Source of the DNA: Chenopodium formosanum
Lineage: Eukaryota; Streptophyta; Magnoliopsida; Caryophyllales; Amaranthaceae
Assembly: GCA_024500155.1 (NCBI GenBank)
Contig: CM044867.1
Coordinates: 12,351,632-12,415,631, forward strand
Direction: 5' to 3'
DNA: 64,000 nucleotides
Below the pieces are notes generated by a model. It saw nothing but the letters and a program-made list of their open reading frames with translations. It made no database searches and had not been told where the DNA came from. Shown in pieces: positions 32,601-42,180 of the stretch. Position 1 is the stretch's first letter; each line of letters opens with the position of its first letter. A program made the translations under genes and the position numbers.

Positions 32601-34160
32601 GTGGCCAATGTGGTCCTTGTTAAGAAACCGAATGGGACCTGGCGCATGTGTGTTGATTACACAGACCTCAACAAGGCGTGTCCAAAGGACAGTTATCCGC
32701 TTCCAAAGATCGACAGTCTGGTCGACTCTACAGCCGGTCACGCCTTGATTAGTTTTATGGATGCCTATTCAGGCTTCAATCAGATACCCCTCTGGAAGAA
32801 AGATCAAGAGAAGACAGCCTTCGTCACTGATTTGGTGTTATTCTGTTATACTGTGATGTCATTTGGCTTGAAGATTGCGCCTGCCACTTTTCAACGGATG
32901 ATTAATACGGTCTTCATTAATCAAATTGGGAGGAATGTGGAGGCGTACATTGATGACATGATAGTCAAATCCAAGAAACAGGCGGAACACCTTGCTGATC
33001 TTCGAGAAACATTCACCACCCTCAGGCGGCATAAGGTCATGTTAAACCCCAAGAAATGCGTCTTTGGTGTTGAGTTTGGGAAGTTTCTCGGATTCCTGAT
33101 TGATCAAAGGGGGATAAAGGCTAACCCCGAAATGATACAGGCGGTGATTGACATGAAGTCACCCCGTTCTGTCAAGGAAGTTCAGAGACTCATAGGTTAC
33201 CTGGCCGCCTTGGGGAGGTTCCTCAGCCGGTCGGGCGACAAATTCCTTTACTTCTTCCAAGCAATCAAGAAGAAGTCAAGGTTTGAATGGGGAGACGATG
33301 CTGAGACGGCATTTCAGAAGTTAAAAGAACACTTGCATTCTCTACCTAGGCTGGTCAGTCCTTTGCCTAGGGAGACATTGTACATGTATTTAGCCATCTC
33401 AGATCATGCTCTCAGTGCCGTTCTCCTTGCCAAGCGAGACGGCGTTCAGCTCCCGGTTTACTTCATTAGCCATGTTCTAAAAAATGCTGAACTCCGGTAC
33501 CCCATGGTTGAAAAAATTGGCCTTGCTTTGTATATGGCATTCAAAAAGCTGAAGCCTTACTTTCTGGCACATCCGGTGGTGATTCACACCGACCAGCCAC
33601 TCAAGCGGCCAATGTCCACCTTGGAGTCATCCGGTAGAATGTTGAAATGAGCTATTGAAATGCAAAGTCTTGAAATCACTTACGAACCAAGAAAGGCAGT
33701 GAAAGGTCAGGCGTTTGCCGACTTCTTTGTTGAAATGACCCGTCCGGTGGCTCCGAATAATCTTGACCAGGTTTGGAAAGTGTATGTAGACGGGAGCTTT
33801 ACAAAGAACGGCTGTGGTGTAGGCGTAATCTACGAGTCTCCTGAAGGGGACAGATATGAGTATGCACTACGGTTCAAGTTTCAGGCCTCAAACAATGAGG
33901 CGGAATATGAAGCACTGCTAGCCGGAATTCGTATGTGCAAGGCGGCAGGGGAAACAAAAATTGACGCCTACTCTGATTCACAGTTGGTCGTTAACCAATA
34001 TGAGGGAAGATTTGAAGCAACTCATCCGGCTTTGATCAAGTATCTTCAGGCGGTCAAAGAGGAGGCTGGGTCACTTGAAGAGTTCCACTTGAGTTAAGTA
34101 CCCAGGTCAGACAACAACTATGCGGATGCATTGTCAAAACTGGCATCTTCCGCCTGCCAT
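32601..34160 (+). pseudogene. Reverse transcriptase and dual RNase H of element D
   Basis: RT: MCVDYTDLNKACPKDSYPLP, FGLKIAPATFQRMIN and the catalytic AYIDDMIVKS at about 32944. Then a gypsy-type RNase H (LAISDHALSAVLL, HTDQPLKRPM) to a TGA at 33648-33650, probably from TGG. The same frame continues into an archaeal-type RNase H: VYVDGSFTKNG, NNEAEYEALLAG, SDSQLVVNQ and, after a stop at about 34095, DNNYADALSKLA. Possession of two RNase H domains supports the Tat lineage. Catalytic residues are kept but stops prevent a full product. Confidence 0.88.
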
Positions 34161-35447
34161 GATACGCCTCGGTCAGTTTTTTAGGAAGTTCTTGAAAAGA
34201 GAAGCATCTATAAAGATCCCATTGGAATTCTGGACTGAAGCTTTACTTGGATGGATGGCATCCGAGCATACCTTTCAGACGGTATACTTCCTGATTTGCC
34301 ACAGGAGGCAGTCGTCCTGAAGAAACGAGCTGCAAGCTTCGAGTTGAGAAACGAAGAACTCTTCAAGGCGGGGTTTCTGAAGCCTCTGTTGAAGTGTGTC
34401 ACCCTAGAAAAGGGGAAGAAAGTTCTCGAAGACTTGCATTCGGGATTCTGCGCCTCTCACATAGGCGGCAGGTCCCTAGCCGTTAGAGCCAGACGATATT
34501 ATTTTTGGCCCACCCTTGAGGCAGACGCCAAGGAGTTGGTGAAGAAATGTGACAAGTGCCAAAAATTTGGCAAACTTATTCACCGTCCGGCCACTGATCT
34601 GACGGCCATCCACGGCCCAATCCCGTTTGCAAAATGGGGAATGGACATCTTAGGTCCTTACACGCCTGCACCAGGCGGAAAGCGCTACATCTAGGTGGCT
34701 GTGGATTATTTCACCAAGTGGGTGGAGGCCGAGGCGATTAAGAACATCAAGACAACGGACGTAATTTCCTTCATCTGGAAGAACATCATCACCCGGTATG
34801 GGGTACCTATGGCTATGGTGTTCGATAATGGTCCTCAGTTTGAGACGCCTCAGCTCAAAACGTGGTTGGGAGATCAAGGGATCTCAAGTTATTTTGCATC
34901 AGTCGGCCGACCCCAAGCAAACGGCCAAGTTGAAGCCTTCAACAAATTGATCTCAGACGACATTAAGAAGAAAATTGAAAGAGCCGGTGGTTTATGGGCA
35001 GAAGAGTTAATCCATGTCCTATGGACCATCCGGACAACAGCAAAGGGGGCAACCGGTGAAACCCCATTTCTCATGGTTTACGGTGCTGAAGTCGTCTTGC
35101 ACATTAAACATTACGAGCCGACTCTCAGAGTCATGCTATATGATGAAGAGGCAAATTGGGAAGAAATGCGCCTGGCATTGGAATCACCCCCAGAACGCAG
35201 GGGCAATGTCGCCTTGCGTCATGAGATTTACCGTCTGAGAATGACCAGAGCCTACAACAAGAGAGTACACAAGCGTCCTTTAAAAGTTGACGACTTAGTG
35301 TTACGGATTATGGAGGCAATCGGTAGGACCAATGAGCTTGGAAAGCTAACTCCAAATTGGGAAGGCCCCTACCGGATCTATGAACAAGTAAGAGACGGCA
35401 CCTGCCGCCTAGAAACTCCAAACGGCAGGCGCCTGCCTAGAACTTGA
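34161..35447 (+). pseudogene. Integrase of element D
   Basis: After linker stops near 34180-34240 the frame runs through a zinc-binding region (HSGFCASHIGGRS and CDKCQKFG at 34436-34570), a TAG at 34692-34694, then the catalytic core VAVDYFTKWVEAEA, VFDNGPQFETP and GQVEAFNKLIS (D, D, E), and a C-terminal domain with LGKLTPNWEGPYRI ending RRLPRT at 35447. The TAG in KRYI-stop-VAVDYF is one change from Trp. Only the stops look disabling. Confidence 0.88.
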
Positions 35448-36604
35448 AATGTAGACAAGTTGAAAAAGTACTACTTCTGAGATTTGTAATGTTTGTAAAC
35501 AAGTATATTAATGAGAAATTGCTTTTTGTTTTCAGCTATGATTGGCTTTTTTAAGTTTTGTACGCCGCCTGAAGCATTGCTCAGACGGGTCATTTGCTAA
35601 ACCTTCTGAGTTTGAAACTTGGAAGCGAAATCAACGTCTGTATGACGAGAGGCCAATGGCCAGCTAATTAAGCTAAGCACAAAACCGCTTAGTGGCTATA
35701 CTAGAGGCTAATAGCTGGATGGTTGCTTTTTCACACTAGAGGCTAATAGCCGGATGGTTGCTTTTTCACAAATTCGTCTGTCCCAACATGGACAAAGGCG
35801 TCCGGCGACACCCCTCCGGGTGCATCGTCGTAGAGAGAAGCCAACCTGCTTACTCTACGTACCAATGCAGACGGCCACAATTGGACGGCCGAATCGGTCC
35901 ATCCATAGCCGTCTGACCTGAACAGTCTAAGGAATGACCAACTTTCGGAGCCCGGGCGTCCTGCGACATCAGTCGGTGACCGACTGAAGTTCTTACTTAG
36001 CATTTTTTTCGTTTTTAAATTGCACACATTCTCCCGTTTGGGGTAAAAGAGTTGTGCAATGGCTATGAAATCTCTGCCTAGACAGTCAAACACCGTCTGG
36101 TTAGTGACTGGAACGCCTGTTTGTGTACGGCTGTGCACTTGGTTTGGGGCAATCACTACTGTAATTGATTGACTTACAAACATATCATGCTCTTTGCAAC
36201 ATCAGACGTTTCCAAGTCAATCAACCAACTCCATTTGAAACCAACCACACAGCCGTCCAGGGGCAAGGACAGCCGAATTGAAATCGCCGCATGCTTTTGA
36301 TAAGTTAGGCAAAAATCAGGCATATACGCAAAATTGAAAATGCAAAAATTGAAATCCAAACTCAAACGCAAAATGATCAAAACCGACTCAGTCGGTACAT
36401 TCATTAAAGTCCACCCAACCAAATGGTTGTAGTGGAGAAAATGTTAACTGGATCCCGTCCGGGAGAAGAGAGATAAATGTTGATTAACCCGGCTCCTCAG
36501 CCGGTAAATACAAGAATACTTGCCACGTAGGCTAGAAAAGCAAGAGTTGGCATACAGTCGCAGATAAAAAAAATATAAAAAGAGATGGCATACTGCCACT
36601 GAAA
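35448..36604. other. Spacer between integrase and antisense gene of element D
   Basis: Non-coding part of element D where the sense and antisense genes converge. It includes a 35-base tandem duplication (35701-35735 and 35736-35770, one mismatch). No supported gene. Confidence 0.6.
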
Positions 36605-39386
36605 TCATGAGGCCACAGGTGGCTCCTCCTGGTCCTTCTTCCCTTCTTCGTCATCATTTGAGGGAATCACATGCGTTTGACTAGGACCGGGATGCTCAGG
36701 CTCGGGAAGTTCAGTGTTGGCCCAAACGGCGAAGGACTCAAGCTCCGGCTCGCCCTTCTCTCTCAAGTACACGACCTCCTCGGTGTACTTGTGAGCCAGT
36801 GCCCAGACGCCGTAATCCTTGTCTGGGTACAAGGAAGCCCAGGCAATCCTCATTCTGGCATCGTTGTCAGCGTCACTTTGAGCAACCAAGCGGTTTTGCT
36901 CCACCTCCAAGGTTGCTAAGAAGTTCGTCTAAGCTTTGGCCGCCTCATCCTTAAGCTTCTGAACTTTGGCTTTTAAATCGGTTTTCTTTTTAGAAACACC
37001 CTGGAGTTTGCCAAGGTCTGCCTGGGCCTTTTTGAGCGCATCCTCAGCTTTCTTGAGGTCCTCCTCCACCTTCTTTTGAGCCGCCTCCACGTCACTCACC
37101 TGCTGCTTGGCCGTCTTTAAATCCGCCTTTAGCTTCTGGATTTTTGACGCCTATGTCATGGTGGTTCGTTGCTTTAGTTTCAAGGTCATTTATGATGGTG
37201 GAGTATAAAGCAACATTATCAGCGTCTGTGGCCGACTTCTTGGCCCTTTTTACCTCTTCTCGTTTGCGGGTGTAAGGACGCTTAAGCCCGTCTACCCGCA
37301 ACAGAGCCTGCAAAAGCAAATCAAGTTGGTATTGCAGGCGGAGTAAAGCACTTAGAAAAATTTATTCAAGTATCTTACCTCAGCCAGAAGGGGCAGGATT
37401 CGTTCCAGGTTGAACGTCTCTATCCCAGGGATAGCATCCTTATCCTTCTTGCTCACCGCCTCCAGCATGGCCCTGGCATGCCTTTGGACGTCTGGCCAGC
37501 GAGGAGATTGATCCGCACCATAATCAACAGGTGATGAGTGCGAAATTAAGGCGGCACCTATCTATTGCCGACCGTCTGAGGATGACGTCTGTTGGGAGTG
37601 GGATTTCACTCGCAAAGGCTACCCCAGCTCAGGCGGGGATTCAAATGGGTTCTTACCTTCAGAGCCGGCTAAGCGAGAGCCGCTTGCAGGCGTGGTGAAC
37701 CCCCTGGTCGCTGATAGGGGGTTGGCGAGGTCGAGGCCCAAACTGCCGCCTACCCTCTCGTTTCTCCCCCCTATCCGCATCTAATGTTTCCCGGCTGGGG
37801 CGCCAGGAGTCATTGTAGAGCTAGATTTTTTTTAGGCGGACTCTTCCCTCGCCCGTTTGAGCTTCTTCTCAAACGTCTTTCCCACTTCACCTCCCTGTGA
37901 AAATAACAAAGTTAAAGTTAGCATTCGGGGAAAGTAAACTTTGAAGCCAACCTAAGAAAGAGTCAGGCGTTTTCTACCTTGGCCCTGACCTCGGCCGCCT
38001 GTTTGTCCGCCAACTCCTTGCGGATGGTTGCAGAGGACCGCCTGGGTGTCTTCTCATCAGGCAACTTGTTTAAAGCTTCTTCTATAAAAAGGAAATAGTT
38101 AATCAGTACATCATCAAACAATTTTGATACAAAAGCACTACATACGGATGTGAACACAGGCGCATACGTTTGGTAAACATGTTTCCTAGCCTGCAGGCAG
38201 CTAAGAAACACTCATCCCTAAGCCAGGCGCTCTTAGGGATCCAGTTCTTGGGTACTTTTAATGTCTCCCCGGTTGACAAGGTTGCGTCTGTGAGGCCAAA
38301 AAAGTATGCCTCAATTATTTTGTCGAAATCCTCATCCGGAATCCAAGGAAGACAGCACTTTCGGCCCATCAGCTCAGGCTTCTTATTGTATTGGCGGAGC
38401 TCATAGTTCTCCCGCCTGCTGGGAGCCGTCAGCAGGTAGAACTTGTGCTTCCAGCCGTCAAATTTGGAGACCTTGTCCAAGGTCATCATGTATTGGGGAT
38501 ACGTGGTAAAAGTGTACCACACCCTCCAGTCGCCTGGGTTGCGGCTAAGATAATGCATCTTAGCAAAAGCTTCCCAGCCGGGATGGAACCCCTGAAATTT
38601 GCAGGCGGCAACGTACCCCAAAATGTTTGCCCAAGAATTGGGAGTAAGTTGCCAGACTCCAAGGCCGTAGCCTCTTAAGATTGCCTTCACCGCCTGGTGA
38701 AGGGGAAAGCGGAAACCTACCTTGAACGCCGCCTCATAATAGCCGAAGTAGCCGTTGGCGTTCTGTTGATCGTCTTCCCAGGCGACGGTGCCGTCCTCAA
38801 GCGGCACTCTGATTTTGTACCCGTCTCCTAACGGTTGCATGAGTTTAAACTTCTCCAAGTTGTCCTTTATGTGCCGCTTGTCTCTGGCTAAGACGTGGAT
38901 TTTAAAGGGGTCGTCCTTCTCATTCCACTTCTCCCTCTCTTCCTCCTCACTATTTACAAGTGGTGACATGAGGTCGTCACTGCTCTCAGAAGTGGAGGCG
39001 GAGCTTTCGCTCCCCGACTCCTCCTCATTTTGTGAGAAGGGTGCTGAGACGGCTTCGTCGCCGCCTTGGTCGCATTCCTCCAATAAGGAATCTGCTGGAG
39101 TTGAAGGGGCACGTGGAGGGGATCTCTCCAGAGCCGTCTGGTTTCCCTGACCAGACGTTTCTCCCTCAGGCGTTTGGCCGCCTGAGCCCTCGCTTCTGTA
39201 ATCTAGATCGGGGGCCGTCTGCATTGTCCGAGTCATTGTGTCCTGCACAGACACGTAAATGGTCGGAATCCAAGCAAAAGGGTGGTCCGAACACCCCGAG
39301 ACGACACTCCCAGTCTTAGACTCAGCCGTCCCTGGTGACCGGCTGGATTCTAACCTAGGTTGTGGCCGTGTGTGTTTGTGATGCAT
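36605..39386 (-). pseudogene. Antisense spliced accessory gene of element D (Transposase_28-like)
   Basis: Minus strand. Exon 1 (39386-38168) starts MHHKHTRPQPRLESS, has an acidic Ser/Glu-rich region, then a domain with AAFKVGFRFPLHQAVKAIL and GLGVWQLTPNSWANILGYV that matches my recollection of the putative gypsy-type transposon family (Transposase_28). A probable 86-base intron (38167-38082, AAC/GTATGC to TTTATAG/AAG) keeps frame into exon 2 (38081-37978); another intron ends in TTTTCACAG before GGAGGTGAAGTGG. Downstream pieces (37319-36900) encode Lys/Glu/Ala heptad-like helices, probably coiled coil, ending near 36605 with an acidic tail. Stops, such as one after EESA near 37840, disable it. 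It lies antisense next to the 3' LTR, as in other Tat elements; function unknown. Confidence 0.65.
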
Positions 39387-39610
39387 CCATTTATTGCAAG
39401 AAATATGTACAAGCGGTGAAAAATGAAAAGAGCTGAGAGAGACAGAGACGGTACCTTTAGATTTGATATCTGAAGGTAGACCGAACCGGCTGTGTCGACA
39501 AGAACGGGCTTTCTGGCTTGCGCTTGACTCAGACGGATGACTTATGTTCTCTCAAAGTTTTCTCTCTCGATTATTTTTGTAAACGTACAAAATTATGAGG
39601 GGTAAACGAC

Positions 39611-39619
39611 TATATATAG
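39611..39619 (-). promoter_or_regulatory. TATA box of antisense gene in element D
   Basis: TATATATAG on the minus strand, about 225 bases upstream of the ATG at 39386. Between it and the 3' LTR is a G-box-containing inverted repeat (39713-39750). Confidence 0.55.
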
Positions 39620-39712
39620 AGGTTAAATTCGGGGGCATTCCTGTAATTTACTCAGATTGTGAACAGTTACTTTTTGGCGGTAAAATTACCACCAACCGGA
39701 GCATGACGCGTG

Positions 39713-39750
39713 TCACAGATGCCACGTGGCGTGCCACGTCACATCTGTGA
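39713..39750. promoter_or_regulatory. Inverted repeat with G-box cores
   Basis: TCACAGATG and CATCTGTGA form 9-base arms around GCCACGTGGC and TGCCACGTCA. It sits directly before the polypurine tract and upstream of the antisense TATA box. ACGT cores are classical bZIP/bHLH sites. Confidence 0.55.
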
Positions 39751-39758
39751 GGGGCAAA

Positions 39759-40247
39759 TGTTTAGGGTAATTTTACCCCGCCACGTGGTCTAACCAAAGG
39801 ATGACACGTGTCAGCCCTCAGGATGGCCCAAAGTGGACCTATCCCTGTTTGACACGTGGCACTCCTGAAGCATGGGGGAAAAGGCGGCCTTCAGGCCCAA
39901 ATCCCGAGAAAGCCGCAATGCGGCGCAACCCACCAATGATTAGGGTTCACTGACCTAATCAAGGGCACAAATCCCGAGGACCCTATAAATAGGGAGATTC
40001 CCCTCTTTTGGAGGGTACGTTTTACCATTTATTACACATTATCTCTTTGATAGAGACATCTGAGCTTGGAATCCGAGCAGATACTCACCTATATTTCCGC
40101 ACTTCTTTCTCTCCCTTCAAGTTACTAACTTGATCGTTGGAGGCGGAGCACCACCCAACCGGTGTCTCTGTTTATTTTGCAGGTACAGGCTGCACTGGAC
40201 CAGTCTTCGAGTTGTAACTCTCCTGAGGGACAAAAACACCTAAAACA
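39759..40247 (+). mobile_element. 3' LTR of element D (489 bp)
   Basis: Preceded by GAGGGGCAAA (polypurine tract). About 95% identical to the 5' LTR by manual comparison, with the same G-box-like sites and TATA box (39984-39991). The right flank TTGAT resembles the left flank ATGAT. Confidence 0.9.
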
Positions 40248-41349
40248 TTGATACTAGTAATAAAGAATAAAAATAAGAGTAATTAAGTGATTTATTACTC
40301 ACTTTTCGCGTTTCCTTGAATTGCTACATCATGAATAAATTGTTAGTAACTTCAATAAAAATATAAACCAAATTTAAATAATTTAATTAAATGAAAAGTA
40401 GAATTGATTTGGTCCAAACCCTCAGTTAATTCTACCTTTCACGCCTTGGTTTAAGTATAAAACTTCGGGTCAATTATGGACTCCTTGGAGTGCTTAGGGG
40501 AAGTATTATGAGAGAATAGGGAGGCTAGGGCTTAGGCTAAAGAGGGAGATGAGAATGATTTTTGGTATAGGGAGAAAGAGAATGATTTTTGGTGTAGAGG
40601 GAGAGAGAATGATTTTTGGTGCTCCGGAACTGAGGAAATCAACCTCGTATTTATAGAGAAAATAAGTAGGGTAAAGCACGGAACCCTAGAAGTGAAGGGC
40701 CGCAAAGAAAACCCAGAAAATATACATTGTCACGGTGCAAAACCGTGACACGGTATAGGGTGCCGTGGCACGTCACAATCCACCGTGGCACGATATTTAT
40801 ATCGTTACGCGGTATTTCCAGTTTTCACGCGTTTTTAAAGCTATGATAACTTTTGATCCGTAATTCGGAATGAAGCATATAATATATCGTTGGAAAGATT
40901 ATCAAGTCTATTTTCCAACCCAAATAAAATTAGGTAAAAATCATTTTTAGAGTTTGAGATATGGATTTTTTTAGTAAAAGGGTGTCGGTTTTGGGCCGAG
41001 TTTATTGTTTTGCTCGTATCTTCTTCGTTTTAAATTGGAATTGGGCTTATGATATACCTACCGTTGGAAAGCTTATTGAAAGGCCTATCCAAAAATAATA
41101 ATTTTTGGATCAAAATTATAGGGCCACAATATCATATTAGCTCGGTTTTGTGATGTGAACACGAAAAAGAGGAAAATAAGTTATGGTTTGGAGAAATAGG
41201 CTAAGAATTGGGTTGGTTCATGAAATGTATTGGGATTGAATTTGGATTTAAGCACTCCAAAGATTAAATACTTGACCCGACCAATAACGGCGGTGAAACG
41301 TTGTTTATCATCGGGTTTGGTTTTGGGGAGACATTTTTAGGTGTCTACA
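40248..41349 (-). mobile_element. LTR C, U3-side part
   Basis: Remainder of the LTR split by element D, ending GGTGTCTACA at 41349 on the plus strand (TGTAGACACC on minus). TATAAATACGAGG lies on the minus strand at about 40645-40656, with a palindrome array at 40727-40815 upstream, including perfect ACCGT-GAC-ACGGT at 40742-40754. Around 40560-40620 a short AGAATGATTTTTGGT unit is repeated three times. The U3 end faces the IF-2 gene. Confidence 0.8.
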
Positions 41350-41699
41350 ACACTGAACCACTTATTAACCGAACCATTTACATAATGAACCGCTTATAAA
41401 CCGAACCGTTTACATACTGCTTAATTACTTTAATAAATTTGTAACCTTAATTAGTAGAATTGATTAATCTTGTCATCTTAATCTAAATATAACGGATAAT
41501 AATTTGGACTGAACCGAAACCGACCTGTTTCAAACCACACCGAAGAATGCTGTCAAACCGTTTAAACAATGCTAAATGTCTATTAATGAGTATGATCTCT
41601 AGATTAGGTTATTAAACTTAGATTTGGGAAAAATTATATGGATAGAGAGAAAAAAAACAAAAGGAATCGAAGATGAAAATAAAAAGCCTTATCACGAAA
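41350..41699. other. IF-2 upstream region with a short tandem repeat
   Basis: Two 32-base units (41354-41385 and 41386-41417), each containing TGAACCRCTTATWAACCGAACC, follow the LTR directly. The rest is AT-rich and is likely to hold the proximal promoter of the IF-2 gene. No clear TATA box stands out. Confidence 0.5.
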
Positions 41700-42180
41700 A
41701 TTCAATTTGACAGGTAGAGAAAGAGCCACACAAGCTTTTGTAGACCTCTCTTAGCCAAATACCGCTCAACTCACCTCACCTTCTTTCTTAACATCCCCCT
41801 ATTTTCTTCTTCTTATTTTTCTGACCTCATAAATTTTCCTGCTTCCATTCTAGCCATAATAAGGTACGACAATTATATATTTTATTTTTATTTTTATGAA
41901 TTCACGTAATATCTCAATTCAAACACTTTATAGTCCAATAAATTTAGCATTTTCTTATTCTGGGTTGTTCATTTTATCCTTAAATTTTTCATATTTATCT
42001 GTTTGTTCAGTGAATAGTGTATGATTGTTTTGGGACTTTAATGCCACTTTGTTGAGTAGTTTATAGTTGGGTTTACTAGAATTTGTGCTGTTGTTGTGAA
42101 ATTCTTACATTTGGGATTGATTGAATGCAAATTCTGATGATTAAAATCCTCAATCTTTAAGAACAATAATAATAATAATT
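41700..42180 (+). promoter_or_regulatory. IF-2 5' UTR with probable intron
   Basis: A CT-rich stretch at 41760-41825, typical of plant leaders, precedes ATAATAAG/GTACGAC at 41863/41864. TCAATCTTTAAG/AACAAT at 42161 could be the matching 3' splice site, giving a 5' UTR intron of about 298 bases. This is inferred from splice-like sequences and AT richness only; the transcription start is not determinable. Confidence 0.45.

Larger units (their letters stand above)
29468..40247 (+). mobile_element. Element D: Tat-lineage Ty3/gypsy with both LTRs, inserted into LTR C
   Basis: Complete 10.8-kb element: 5' LTR 29468-29958, primer site 29961-29978, gag, protease remnant, RT, dual RNase H, integrase, an antisense spliced gene with its own promoter, polypurine-like GAGGGGCAAA, and 3' LTR 39759-40247. 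Flanks are ATGAT and TTGAT, a 5-base duplication with one difference. The LTRs differ at roughly 25 of 490 positions by eye, mostly transitions. Many stops and a protease deletion make it non-autonomous. It splits an older LTR of a different Tat family. Confidence 0.85.
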
